Positions 26,627-34,398 are shown, counted from the first letter of the stretch. The stretch is 48,476 bases of DNA from an uncultured Bacilli bacterium (GCA_944363785.1 CALVVF010000013.1:1-48476); one strand, 5' to 3'. Notes: generated by a model not told the origin, from the sequence alone. Numbers and translations are program-made.

Positions 26627-27058
26627 TTAATCTACATATTTTTCTACACACTCAAATTCTTCTTTTGAAGATTTATAAATTCCATTGTAGGATTGTTCTA
26701 TATAGTAATTTTCCTCTCTACTATAAATATACATGGAAGTAGAATTTCCTTCTTGATCACTAAAGGTAACAATGTATAATATATCGGGATATTCTGGATT
26801 TAGGGTTGTGCTTTCTTCTTCGGTTGTTTTATTGTAGAAAATATGATAGAGTTCTTCAATGATATCTTGGTCGTGATATTCTGTGACATTGTCTTCTAAT
26901 GTTAAGTCATCGATTTTAACTGTTGTAATATCTTCTAAATGTAAAATGTCTATCGTATAAGGCTTTTCTCGATTTACATAAGCAAGGACTATGGTTATTC
27001 CGATGGATAAAATTAGTAATCCTCCTAAAATGATCCATTTTTTATTTGCTTTTTTCAT
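26627..27058 (-). CDS. DUF5301-like membrane-anchored protein
   Basis: A 143-residue protein with a basic N-terminus and one helix (about 8-27), then an outer domain. LEDITTVKIDDLTL, an early helix and the late segment YYIEQSYNGIYK match the DUF5301 pattern (PYNGIY). Probably an extracytoplasmic small protein of unknown role. It precedes the terminator at 26578 and follows the DUF4177 gene by 29 bases on the same strand, so the small genes from 27786 down may form one transcript. Confidence 0.72.
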   Translation of the reverse strand: MKKANKKWIILGGLLILSIGITIVLAYVNREKPYTIDILHLEDITTVKIDDLTLEDNVTEYHDQDIIEELYHIFYNKTTEEESTTLNPEYPDILYIVTFSDQEGNSTSMYIYSREENYYIEQSYNGIYKSSKEEFECVEKYVD

Positions 27059-27087
27059 TTTATCTCCTTATCGCTTATTTTTCCATT

Positions 27088-27294
27088 TTATTCTTCTTTT
27101 TCGAATATTAGATCAATGATGGTAGCTTCGCCAGTACCTCTTTGTTCTACAGGAACGAATCCACAATACGAAAAACCTTCTTTGGCTTTTTCTTCAATGA
27201 TTTCTCTAGTATTTTCAAAATTATATTTGACTCCTTTCCCTAAACCGTAACCTTTAAGGGTTGATTTTATTCTTACAAATTCTATTGTTTTCAT
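27088..27294 (-). CDS. DUF4177 protein
   Basis: A 68-residue protein in the DUF4177 style: a first strand EFVRIK, a helix REIIEEKAKEGFSYCGFVP and a last strand TIIDLIFEKE. Full length for the family. Function unknown. Ribosome binding site AAAGGAG. It is 15 bases downstream of the YbaK-like gene on the same strand. Confidence 0.82.
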   Translation of the reverse strand: MKTIEFVRIKSTLKGYGLGKGVKYNFENTREIIEEKAKEGFSYCGFVPVEQRGTGEATIIDLIFEKEE

Positions 27295-27309
27295 TATAAA
27301 CTCCTTTCT

Positions 27310-27786
27310 TTACTTAGAATTTTCTTCTTTACAGACATCAATCCATTTTTTATAATTAGATGCTTGTTCTAGTTCTTTTAGGGTTAATTTTACTGCGCTA
27401 TTTGAAGTACCAGCAGCAGGGTAGAGAATATCTAACGATTTTAGTGAGCTATCCAAATAGACGTTGACATTTTCCATTGCGCCAAAAGGACAGACCCCGC
27501 CAACGGCATGACCAATTAAAGGTTCTACTTGGTCAAAGGGAATCATTTTGGCTTTGGTATTAAATTCTGTTTTAAATTTATGATTATCGATTTTGGCATT
27601 ACCAGAAACAGCGATTAAAATTGGTTGTTCCCCAACGAGGAAAGATAACGTTTTTACGATATTCTTTTCTTCACATCCAATCGCATTTGCTGCTTCAAGA
27701 ACGGTGGCAGAAGAGACGTCAAACTCTTTGATTCTATCCTCTAATCCATATTTTTTTAAATGTTCTTTTGCTTTTTGTAGTGACAT
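27310..27786 (-). CDS. YbaK/EbsC-type aminoacyl-tRNA deacylase
   Basis: A 158-residue protein of the YbaK/ProX superfamily that removes wrongly attached amino acids from tRNA (Cys-tRNA-Pro or a relative). Motifs: ATVLEAANAIGCEEKNIVKTL, ILIAVSGNAKIDNHKF (with the conserved Lys) and the GHAVGGVCPFG loop. ATG 27786 is chosen for the strong AAAGGAGG upstream. The frame is open for 47 more codons, but those cross a hairpin and include a piece that looks like the start of an XRE regulator, so they are excluded. Confidence 0.92.
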   Translation of the reverse strand: MSLQKAKEHLKKYGLEDRIKEFDVSSATVLEAANAIGCEEKNIVKTLSFLVGEQPILIAVSGNAKIDNHKFKTEFNTKAKMIPFDQVEPLIGHAVGGVCPFGAMENVNVYLDSSLKSLDILYPAAGTSNSAVKLTLKELEQASNYKKWIDVCKEENSK

Positions 27787-27810
27787 AGTTTCCTCCTTTA
27801 TTTTATTATA

Positions 27811-27854
27811 CAATAAAACAGCCAAATCTCCTAGGTAGTTTGACTGTTTTTCTA
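27811..27854. terminator. Hairpin before the YbaK-like gene
   Basis: A 12-bp stem with one G-U pair (AAAACAGCCAAA 27815-27826 with TTTGACTGTTTT 27839-27850) and T runs on both strands. On the minus strand it would end transcription of the remnant upstream; TATAAT for the YbaK gene follows at once. Confidence 0.6.
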
Positions 27855-27927
27855 ACTGTTTTGCTTTTCTTGCCTCGGCAATAAACTTTCCAATTCTTTT
27901 CTGATCCCTATATTTCTCCTTTCTCAT
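27844..27927 (-). pseudogene. Remnant of an XRE regulator N-terminus
   Basis: The frame from 27927 reads MRKEKYRDQKRIGKFIAEAR and continues KAKQLEKQ. IGKFIAEARKAK is the first helix of many XRE-family regulators (compare IGKFIAERRKEKGLTQ). The match stops there and runs into the hairpin at 27811-27854, so this is probably a truncated gene end. It is joined in frame to the YbaK gene by chance. Confidence 0.4.
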
Positions 27928-27982
27928 TACAATTTATAATGAAAAAGTTCTTTTGAACAGGAAATATTCCTAGAGTATGATT

Positions 27983-28231
27983 TTATTTCTTATCTAAGTA
28001 TTCATGAGCAAGAATATCTTTTAATACCAACATAGCGTCTAGTTCATTATAGTGATAAGTTTCTTGTAGATCGTTAAGTAGTTTTCTAATTTCTTGTTTG
28101 TATTTTTCTGTGTCCACTTCTTGTTGATAAGTTTTTAGAATAGGGTACTTCGTACTCCAAGCTTTAGTCCAATTTACTTTGCTTTGGTTCTCTTCATTAG
28201 TATTCTTAATAATTTCTTCTATATTTTTCAT
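27983..28231 (-). CDS. Small hypothetical protein with a controlled leader
   Basis: An 82-residue soluble, helical protein that I do not recognise (VNWTKAWSTKYPILKTYQQE, AMLVLKDILAHEY). AAGGAG lies 7 bases before the ATG. Directly in front is a large inverted repeat that overlaps a promoter-like sequence and carries a T7 tail, so expression is probably regulated by a repressor or by attenuation. Stand-alone gene. Confidence 0.7.
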   Translation of the reverse strand: MKNIEEIIKNTNEENQSKVNWTKAWSTKYPILKTYQQEVDTEKYKQEIRKLLNDLQETYHYNELDAMLVLKDILAHEYLDKK

Positions 28232-28244
28232 ATGTTTTCTCCTT

Positions 28245-28291
28245 AAAAAAATCTACATTACTATTGTACTGTAGTAATATAGATTTTACAA
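28245..28291 (-). promoter_or_regulatory. Promoter embedded in a 16-bp inverted repeat
   Basis: Arms 28248-28263 and 28272-28287 pair over all 16 positions on the minus strand (one G-U), with an 8-base loop, then T7 running into the ribosome binding site. The same stretch contains TTGTAA (28286-28291), a 17-base spacer and TACAAT (28263-28268) on the minus strand. Either a repressor operator over a promoter, or a leader terminator. Confidence 0.6.
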
Positions 28292-28292
28292 T

Positions 28293-28612
28293 GATTTACT
28301 GATTGAGAATACTGCTGTGAGCAAGGAAGAACTTATTCATGTAATTATTTATTCTTCATTATACTCAATAATAATTTCTGACATACCCATATCTATTTCT
28401 TCAGAAATTCTACTTTCTATTTGTCATATTATTGAACTATGCATAAAATTGGGATGATTCATGAGGGAATTTTTCCATATCGATGACACATTTAAAATAA
28501 AAAAGATGAAATATACAATAAAGTATGTTAATATAATAGTATATTATAACTTTACTAAATATTTTTAACTTACCTAGATAATGAATAGACTATTGGTTTG
28601 GAGTGGGATAGT
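28293..28612. other. Intergenic region with a short gene fragment
   Basis: Mostly very AT-rich. On the minus strand 28349-28411 encodes ISEEIDMGMSEIIIEYNEE before a stop, a coherent peptide without a start, perhaps a decayed gene. TATAAT at 28532-28537 may belong to the plus-strand gene at 28613. Nothing else is recognised. Confidence 0.3.
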
Positions 28613-29032
28613 ATGAAAAAGAAAAAAATAGTGTTATTGATTATCTTCTTAGTATTTCTATTATTGGTAACGATAAGTGTTATATTTATTTTAAACAAAG
28701 ACGACAATAAATCTTTAAATAACAAGGATAATAGATTCTCTGAAGTAGAGGGTGTTTGGGTAGCAGACAAAACTCAATATATTTATATCTTGGGTTATGA
28801 AGATGGGGAACCTATTTATTCTAAAGCAGATACTCCCTTTTATTTAACTTTAGATGGAGAAGGGAAGTATAAATTAGAAATGGCAGAAACTACGGAAACA
28901 GGTACATATACTCTTAATGGTGACAATTTAGTTTTACAAAATGAAGAGAAATTAATTACCGAAACTTGTAAAATAAAAAATAAAGAAGAATTACATTGTG
29001 ATAAATATGCTTACTTATATGTAAGACAATAA
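28613..29032 (+). CDS. Small membrane-anchored protein with a beta domain
   Basis: A 139-residue protein: a basic start, one helix (about 5-27), then VEGVWVADKTQYIYI, YLTLDGEGKYKL, GTYTLNGDNLVL. The alternating strands with a GVW start resemble lipocalin-like or META-type domains that measure against W-x-x-D at the start, but no family is certain. Probably extracytoplasmic. ATG 28613 lies 9 bases after GGAG. Confidence 0.75.
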   Translation: MKKKKIVLLIIFLVFLLLVTISVIFILNKDDNKSLNNKDNRFSEVEGVWVADKTQYIYILGYEDGEPIYSKADTPFYLTLDGEGKYKLEMAETTETGTYTLNGDNLVLQNEEKLITETCKIKNKEELHCDKYAYLYVRQ

Positions 29033-29053
29033 TGCTTTCTTCTTTTTTTTATT

Positions 29054-29587
29054 TTATTTATGTATTTCATTAACAATATGATCTAATTTGGAATAATCAA
29101 TAAAACTAACTGTTTGATTATAGGTATCAATCATGGCTTTATCTTCAGCACTTTTCTTTTCTTCTGGTAAGTTTTTGACGGCATGGTAAAGTAATTTCAT
29201 CATCGTTTTATGAGTAAATTTTAAATTTTTATAATCTATCGCTCCTCTTAAATGAAATATTTTTGCGTGTTCAAAAACTTCTTTATTTAGCTGCTTTTCC
29301 ATATTTTTTCTTATATTATTTTTATTTTCTTTATCTTGAGGATCAGCTAGTCCAACAGTGATTAGTATGATCGATTTATTAGCTATATCGTTTATTTTTT
29401 TAAGTGTATTAGCCATTCCTAATACTCCCCCAGCATATAAACCACCTAAGTAAATGATTTGTTCATAACTATTTATGTCTTTTATATTTTTAAAGGAGAT
29501 GACAGGGATGTTCGTTCTTTTTGAAAGTTCTTCGGCATATTTTTTGGTTGCTCCATATTGAGAAGCATATATGATAATACTATTCAT
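29054..29587 (-). CDS. Flavodoxin-domain protein
   Basis: A 177-residue flavodoxin of the HemG/protoporphyrinogen-oxidase-like type (flavodoxin_5). Seen: IIYASQYGATKKYAEEL (FMN phosphate loop), IIYLGGLYAGG and ILITVGLADPQDKEN. The final helix-rich part includes the usual Lys-rich stretch. An electron carrier in the cytoplasm. ATG 29587 follows GGAGG; the frame is open 27 codons further but without a ribosome binding site. Confidence 0.88.
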   Translation of the reverse strand: MNSIIIYASQYGATKKYAEELSKRTNIPVISFKNIKDINSYEQIIYLGGLYAGGVLGMANTLKKINDIANKSIILITVGLADPQDKENKNNIRKNMEKQLNKEVFEHAKIFHLRGAIDYKNLKFTHKTMMKLLYHAVKNLPEEKKSAEDKAMIDTYNQTVSFIDYSKLDHIVNEIHK

Positions 29588-29597
29588 AAAATTCCTC

Positions 29598-29624
29598 CAT
29601 AAAATTATGACCATAAAATTATGA
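29598..29624. repeat. Tandem 14-base repeat in front of the flavodoxin gene
   Basis: CATAAAATTATGA occurs at 29598-29610 and 29612-29624, and a partial copy CATAAAATT overlaps the start codon (29585-29593). It lies in the 5' leader of the minus-strand gene, so it may be a regulator-binding array. Confidence 0.5.
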
Positions 29625-29708
29625 TTTGTTTTGATTGTTCTGTGTTGTTGATTTTCATGATAACTCAAATACTACTAAACATGTATTGAATGAGATAGTG
29701 ATGAGAAG

Positions 29709-30380
29709 TTATTTTTCTAATGACAATTGATAACTATTATCGATTAATTTAAAGATTTCTTTATTATTCATACTTCCATCTAGTCTTATAGTGATCCAAC
29801 TGTTTTTATTCATATGATAGCCGGCAAATATTTTTTGATTATCTATAATTTCTTTAATTTTATCTTTTGGATATCTTAAATCAATAATCTCGATGATTTG
29901 ATCAGAGTCTATCCCTAACTTATTTTCTGGTAGTATCAATAAAGCTCCATACCACTTATGATTAGTTTTATTTCGCCATATAGCATTATTGGAAAACTTC
30001 TTCCATAGATATTCTAAGTCATCATCGTATTTTTCTTTTATATATTTTATGATTTCTTTAGCTTGCTTACTTTTAAATATATTCGGTGTTGTACATTTTA
30101 TAATGATATCATTTAAAATATTTTCATATTCTTCTTTTATTTTTCCGATAAAGTCGCCACTAGCATATTTAATATCCATAAGTATGTACTCCTCATCAGT
30201 TGATAAGTCTATTATTTTAGAGGTTTGACTAGTGTTTGAAATTTCTATCTGTACTTTAAAATGATTATCATTGATTTTTTGTTCAAAGATATAATGATTA
30301 TTTTTTAAGGTAAAGCCATATTCAAGTAGTTTGGTATATTCTATATTTTTATGTTCAAATTCTTTATTGAGATTTCTCAT
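29709..30380 (-). CDS. MmcQ/YjbR family protein
   Basis: A 223-residue protein. The C-terminal half has the YjbR/CyaY-like pattern: NAIWRNKTNHKWYGALLILP, IIDLRYPKDKI, GYHMNKNSWITIRLDGSM. The N-terminal half is an additional beta-rich domain found in some members. Proposed to bind DNA or act as a small stress protein; role unclear. ATG 30380 is chosen: the ATG at 30389 directly follows AAAGG without space. The preceding DUF3592 gene ends 13 bases upstream, so both share a transcript. Confidence 0.88.
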   Translation of the reverse strand: MRNLNKEFEHKNIEYTKLLEYGFTLKNNHYIFEQKINDNHFKVQIEISNTSQTSKIIDLSTDEEYILMDIKYASGDFIGKIKEEYENILNDIIIKCTTPNIFKSKQAKEIIKYIKEKYDDDLEYLWKKFSNNAIWRNKTNHKWYGALLILPENKLGIDSDQIIEIIDLRYPKDKIKEIIDNQKIFAGYHMNKNSWITIRLDGSMNNKEIFKLIDNSYQLSLEK

Positions 30381-30392
30381 TCTATCCATCCT

Positions 30393-31421
30393 TTATTCAT
30401 TCTTTTTTTCTAGTTTAGGAAATAAACATTTGATTATTTGAAATAAACCAACAAGGATAAATAAGATAGGAATAATTATCCATGCTCCAAAGGATTTAAT
30501 GGTTTCTAGTAGGGAAGTGGTTGTTCCATTTTGAAATAAGAGAATACCAATTCCAATAAGGAAAAAGCAAAAACCAAAATAAAGCCCCATGACATTGATT
30601 TTTATTTTGTCAAATACCCCCTTAATATATAATCCACCGAGGATAAAAGCAAATGAACCAAGAGTGAAGAAGGCACCAAAGTAGATTAGAAATTTGGAAT
30701 TATTGGTTCCTACTAAAATGGATTTACTTGGATCATCAGGATCATATTTTACTTCTCGTATACTGTTTTCCTCAGGAATATAATTCGTTCCATAATTGGT
30801 AGAAACGGTATAATTTTTTCCATTAACTTCGTAAGTATAGACAAGTTCATAGGTTGTTCCATCTTTGTCTATATGATAAATGTGATAATCAGTGAAATAG
30901 CCATTTGTTGTAAGATAATCTTTAGTGGTTTTATTTAATTGAACTGTTTCTTTGATACCAAAGAATAAACAACCAACTCCAATGAAGAAAGTAAGGAGTA
31001 CTAAACCGCCACCGACAATTACTCTAATATCTATGGCTTTTTTTCTTGTGTTTGCTTCTACCTTTTTTGTAGAGTTAAATAGATACTTTCGAACTAAATA
31101 AACGCCTAATAGGATAAGGGGAATAGTGAATAAAAGAGTTAAGTAATTTCCTGCTTTCATCACCGAGTAACTCCAAAATAGTAAAAAGCCAAAATAGAAA
31201 ACAAAGAAACTTATTTTATTTAACTGATTGAAGAAAAAGGCATAGTGATTTTTACCCAAGAGAAAACAGATATTTTTCCCCATAATCGCTAGTCCACAGA
31301 TAATAAAGGGAACAATCATCAACCTAGTTAGACCGGTATTGTTTAATAATAGAATGACTAATATAAAGATAAAGATTAGACTTCGTATGATATTTGAGAT
31401 AAAAATGGATTTGTTTTTCAT
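30393..31421 (-). CDS. DUF3592 membrane protein, longer paralogue
   Basis: A 342-residue protein. Residues 1-115 add four membrane helices not present in the paralogue at 23898; then come a helix, the DUF3592 beta region (GYFTDYHIYHIDKDG, VNGKNYTVSTNYG, VKYDPDDPSKSIL) and four C-terminal helices. The similarity to the shorter protein spans its whole length, so one probably arose from the other by duplication plus gain or loss of the N-terminal part. Function unknown. Ribosome binding site AAAGGAG. Confidence 0.88.
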   Translation of the reverse strand: MKNKSIFISNIIRSLIFIFILVILLLNNTGLTRLMIVPFIICGLAIMGKNICFLLGKNHYAFFFNQLNKISFFVFYFGFLLFWSYSVMKAGNYLTLLFTIPLILLGVYLVRKYLFNSTKKVEANTRKKAIDIRVIVGGGLVLLTFFIGVGCLFFGIKETVQLNKTTKDYLTTNGYFTDYHIYHIDKDGTTYELVYTYEVNGKNYTVSTNYGTNYIPEENSIREVKYDPDDPSKSILVGTNNSKFLIYFGAFFTLGSFAFILGGLYIKGVFDKIKINVMGLYFGFCFFLIGIGILLFQNGTTTSLLETIKSFGAWIIIPILFILVGLFQIIKCLFPKLEKKNE

Positions 31422-31613
31422 TGAAATTCTCCTTTAAATATGATTATTTTTTTATAGATAATCATTTGTTGATGACTATAAAGTTTTATTAAATTAAGTA
31501 TAACACGTTAATGGTAAAAAGATAAGAATTAGTATTTTATATTTTATTTTTTATCGAAGGGAAATATTTTAAGAAATAGTATATTTAAAATTTATGATAT
31601 ATGTGCTTAAATT

Positions 31614-31622
31614 TGCTATAAT
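31614..31622 (+). promoter_or_regulatory. Extended -10 promoter of the SUFU gene
   Basis: TGC-TATAAT at 31614-31622, 42 bases before the start codon. Confidence 0.6.
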
Positions 31623-31663
31623 GAAGTGGTAAAGATAGAATTATTTGGTAAAGGAGAATGGTT

Positions 31664-32326
31664 ATGGGGTTATTGAATAGGAAAAAGAAACAGAAAAATT
31701 TAATGTTTTTATATTCGGAGGAAGCATTGAACCAGTATGAAGAATACATTATGAAACAGTTTGGAGAGTATGAAAGTGTTTTTCATGAACTTGTATCTCC
31801 GGATATTCATTTGGATATTCTTATTGTTCCGCCCACTGAAGAACATAATTATTATCAGTTAATTACAATGGGAATGGGGGCTTATTCGATGAATACGCCT
31901 GAAGAGTTGAAAGATCAAGAATTGGAACGGGCTGAACTAGTTTTATGTTTGCCACCTACTTGGAATATTCAATCGTCCAAAGAGGAAGATTATTGGCCAA
32001 TTCGGCAATTGAAATCGATTGCGCGATTACCGATTTATAATGATACTTGGTTGGGTTATGGTCATACAATTTCTTCTGATGAAGACAATAGTCCTTATGC
32101 GAGTAATACGAAATTTTGTAGTATGTTGTTAGTGGATGTAAATAAAGATAGAAATTTAAGAATTAATGGCATGGGAAAGATTAATTTTTATCAGTTATTT
32201 CCTTTATACAAAGAAGAGTTAGAGTATAAATTACATCATGATGCGGCTAGTTTATTAGATCGATTTGATGATGAAGCATTGTCAGGAGTAATCGATAATC
32301 AACGAAAAAATTTTGGTATTGAGTAA
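31664..32326 (+). CDS. SUFU-domain protein
   Basis: A 220-residue protein of the bacterial Suppressor-of-fused family (PF05076): HELVSPDIHLDILIVPP, YYQLITMGMGAYSMN, ELVLCLPPTWN, YWPIRQLKSIARLP, and the late DRFDDE. In bacteria such proteins are common as stand-alone genes and as immunity proteins of polymorphic toxins; no toxin gene is next to it here. ATG 31664 is used: AAGGAG (31651-31656) leaves 7 bases, while the ATG at 31658 is too close. Confidence 0.92.
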   Translation: MGLLNRKKKQKNLMFLYSEEALNQYEEYIMKQFGEYESVFHELVSPDIHLDILIVPPTEEHNYYQLITMGMGAYSMNTPEELKDQELERAELVLCLPPTWNIQSSKEEDYWPIRQLKSIARLPIYNDTWLGYGHTISSDEDNSPYASNTKFCSMLLVDVNKDRNLRINGMGKINFYQLFPLYKEELEYKLHHDAASLLDRFDDEALSGVIDNQRKNFGIE

Positions 32327-32374
32327 TCCTTTTCCTAGTATGTTGATAACTGATTTTTATAGAAAAATAGACTG

Positions 32375-32404
32375 AAAAAGAGTATTTCTAAATACTCTTT
32401 TTTG
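32375..32404. terminator. Bidirectional terminator
   Basis: A perfect 12-bp stem (AAAAAGAGTATT/AATACTCTTTTT) with loop TCTA, flanked by T runs on both strands; it serves the SUFU gene and the converging J-domain gene. Confidence 0.92.
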
Positions 32405-32407
32405 ATG

Positions 32408-33076
32408 TTATTTTTTAAACATCTTCTTTTTAATTTTTTCAAAAGGATTTGTTTTATTTTGTGTTTTAAATATCTCTTCACTATTGTTTATAGTGTAATA
32501 CTCGGCATCTAAGCTTTTAAGAAATTCTCTCTGTTGCATTAATCTTTCTTTTTCTTTCTTTAATATTTCTTCTTGTTCTTGTTGAAATAGTTCTAACCAC
32601 TCTTGATTTTGTCTCATTCTTTCTTCATATTCTTGCTGAGCTTGTTTCCATTTTTCTTCACGTTCTCGTTGAGCGTTCTTTATTCTTTCTTCACGTTCTC
32701 GTTGTGCTTGTTTCCATTTTTCTTCTTGTTGAGTTTGTCCAGTTCTTCTTTGATATTGCTCATAAAAATACTCATCAAAGAAACTCCAAAAATCCTTAGT
32801 ATTTTGCGCATGCGTGTAGCCACTATTTGTATTTGTTGTTGTATTGTTGAATGATGTTCTACTTTGGTTTCCTTTCAAGGTAGCATCGTATTGTTTTTTA
32901 CTTTGTTCATTGCTCAATGTATTATATGCTAAGGTGATTAGTTGCATCATATTAGTAGTGTCTTGCCCAGGATTATTGTCCGGGTGATATTTTCTAGCTT
33001 ACTTATAGTAGGCTTTTCTTATTTCTTCTGGAGTTGCGGTAATATCTATTCCTAATATCTCGTAGTAGTTTTTCAT
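32408..33076 (-). pseudogene. J-domain protein gene broken by an in-frame stop
   Basis: From ATG 33076 (ribosome binding site GGAAGGG) the frame encodes MKNYYEILGIDITATPEEIR, then KAYYK, then a TAA (codon 26; 32999-33001), then ARKYHPDNNPG without loss of frame. Intact J-domains read KAYYKLARKYHPD, so one TTA Leu codon has become TAA. The remainder is open to 32408: end of the J-domain, a Thr/Asn linker, a Phe/Tyr-rich patch and a long charged coiled coil with repeats. Translation could restart downstream (ATG codons at 32950/32947), but then the HPD is lost. A J-domain protein is encoded intact at 36686. Confidence 0.82.
32641..32725 (-). repeat. 33-base tandem repeat in the J-protein tail
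   Basis: CTTGTTTCCATTTTTCTTC stands at 32641-32659 and 32707-32725, and TTCTTCACGTTCTCGTTG at 32654-32671 and 32687-32704. They encode repeated EEKWKQAQREREERIKNAQ-like units of 11 residues. Confidence 0.7.
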
Positions 33077-33278
33077 AATTATCCCTTCCTTTTTGCGTTA
33101 TTATACTGTAGCATAAATATAGTTAACCGTAAAGTTTTGACTTTAAACAACTTTATAACCGTAAAACTTAAAGAATATTGACATAATGCTTTAATGGAAC
33201 CGCTGAATATTTTTAAAATTTTAATTTATGTTTATATGAAATAATTGGTGATATTTAGCCGGAAAAGTAGTTAGTTAA
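33077..33278. other. Intergenic region with a direct repeat
   Basis: TAACCGTAAA occurs twice (33124-33133 and 33156-33165), 32 bases or about three helical turns apart, upstream of the minus-strand J-domain gene, whose -10 (TATAAT) lies near 33101-33106. The spacing suits a dimeric regulator. The rest is AT-rich without a gene. Confidence 0.4.
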
Positions 33279-33287
33279 TGTTATAAT
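33279..33287 (+). promoter_or_regulatory. Extended -10 promoter of the HD gene
   Basis: TGT-TATAAT; a leader of about 105 bases follows without a clear structure. Confidence 0.55.
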
Positions 33288-33399
33288 ACGGATAGAACCC
33301 AATAATATATCTTGATTTTAGGATAATCGTTAGTAGAGAAAATAGAATATTAGTGATGTGGTTTGATATGATGTTTTTTAAATGTTAGGAGATGTGAAG

Positions 33400-34176
33400 A
33401 TGAATATGTATAAAGATGCCCAAAGATATTTTGATTTTTTTCTTAAGGATAATTTTGATTTACATAATGAGATGATTATGCATAAAGTAAAACATACTTA
33501 TCAGGTAGTTAATAACGCAAAATATATTTGTGAAGATATGGGGCTAGATGATGAAAATACAGATTTGGCAATGGTAATTGCTCTTTTACATGATATAGGA
33601 AGATTTGATCAGGCAAAACAAATGAAAACTTTTAGAGAAGATATCACGAATTATGATCATGCTACTTTAGGAGTTAAACTTTTATTTGAACAAAATGAAA
33701 TAAGAAATTTTCTTCCAAATACTAAGTATGATGAAATTGTCCAAAAAGCAATTGGGAATCATAGTAAGTATATTTTAGATGAGTCAGGTATGACTGATAG
33801 GGAAATACTGCATGCTAAAATAATAAGGGATGCGGATAAAATAGATAGTTTTAGGGCAAAGGCAACTGATGATATTCGGATAATGGCTAATATTACGGAA
33901 AAGGATATTGAGGAATCTAAAATTACAGATAAGGTATTTGATGATTTTATGAAGGAAAAAACGATTCTAAGTAAAGATAGAAAAACAGGAATTGATATTT
34001 GGGTTTCTTATATCGCGTTTGTCTTTGGATTAGAATTTAATAGTAGTTTAAAATTAATTAAAGAAAAAGATTATGTTAATCAATTATTTAATCGTTTTGT
34101 TTATAAAAAGGATTCTGAAAAGATGAATATATTAAGAGATAAGGCTAATTGTTATTTGAATGATCGATTACAATGA
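33400..34176 (+). CDS. HD-domain metal-dependent phosphohydrolase
   Basis: A 258-residue HD-superfamily protein: H in HKVKHTYQVVNNA, the HD pair in ALLHDIGRFDQA, H in NYDHATLG, and NHSKY with a distal D in IIRDADKIDSF. This order matches YedJ-type hydrolases acting on nucleotides or phosphate esters. Substrate unknown. ATG 33400 follows GGAG; upstream ATG 33382 would lie before the binding site. Cytoplasmic. It ends at a strong bidirectional terminator facing the tRNA gene. Confidence 0.9.
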   Translation: MNMYKDAQRYFDFFLKDNFDLHNEMIMHKVKHTYQVVNNAKYICEDMGLDDENTDLAMVIALLHDIGRFDQAKQMKTFREDITNYDHATLGVKLLFEQNEIRNFLPNTKYDEIVQKAIGNHSKYILDESGMTDREILHAKIIRDADKIDSFRAKATDDIRIMANITEKDIEESKITDKVFDDFMKEKTILSKDRKTGIDIWVSYIAFVFGLEFNSSLKLIKEKDYVNQLFNRFVYKKDSEKMNILRDKANCYLNDRLQ

Positions 34177-34238
34177 TGAGTTTAATATAGTATTGAGATT
34201 TAGATTTATATTTTTGAAATAGCGTGAGGACAAAATGA

Positions 34239-34269
34239 AAAAACTGATTCTAATTGTGAATCAGTTTTT
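34239..34269. terminator. Bidirectional terminator between the HD gene and tRNA-Met
   Basis: A perfect 12-bp stem (AAAAACTGATTC/GAATCAGTTTTT) with a 7-base loop. On the minus strand TTTTTTCATTTT follows. A further small hairpin CTCGAA-AGG-TTCGAG (34278-34292) lies between it and the tRNA end. Confidence 0.92.
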
Positions 34270-34303
34270 GTTTAATCTCGAAAGGTTCGAGTAAAATTCA
34301 TTT

Positions 34304-34380
34304 TGGTAGCGACGGGGGGGATCGAACCCTCGACCTTTCGGGTATGAACCGAACGCTCTAGCCAGCTGAGCTACATCGCC
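34304..34380 (-). tRNA. tRNA-Met (elongator, anticodon CAT)
   Basis: A 77-base tRNA with encoded CCA. The acceptor stem is GGCGATG/CGTCGCT with G1-U72, as in Bacillus elongator tRNA-Met; the D-arm is GCTC/GAGC; the anticodon stem TTCGG/CCGAA encloses loop TTCATAC. The T-stem GAGGG faces CCCCC, so A50-C64 is mismatched (a 7-G run on the plus strand). The loop TTCGATC is normal. Not an initiator tRNA (no three G-C pairs in the anticodon stem), nor a tRNA-Ile2 by sequence. Confidence 0.95.
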
Positions 34381-34398
34381 ATTTCAAACAACGAATTC

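Noticed and set aside
27310-27927. Long form of the YbaK-like protein (205 residues)
   Set aside because: The extension crosses a terminator-like hairpin and a -10 box; the strong AAAGGAGG supports the start at 27786.
32603-32854. Plus-strand frame rich in Phe/Leu/Ser opposite the J-protein tail
   Set aside because: The complement of the Glu/Lys coiled-coil repeats, without start signals.
34278-34292. CTCGAA-AGG-TTCGAG taken as a second tRNA arm or attachment site
   Set aside because: It resembles a T-arm but no other tRNA part is present, and no second copy of the tRNA end marks an inserted element.
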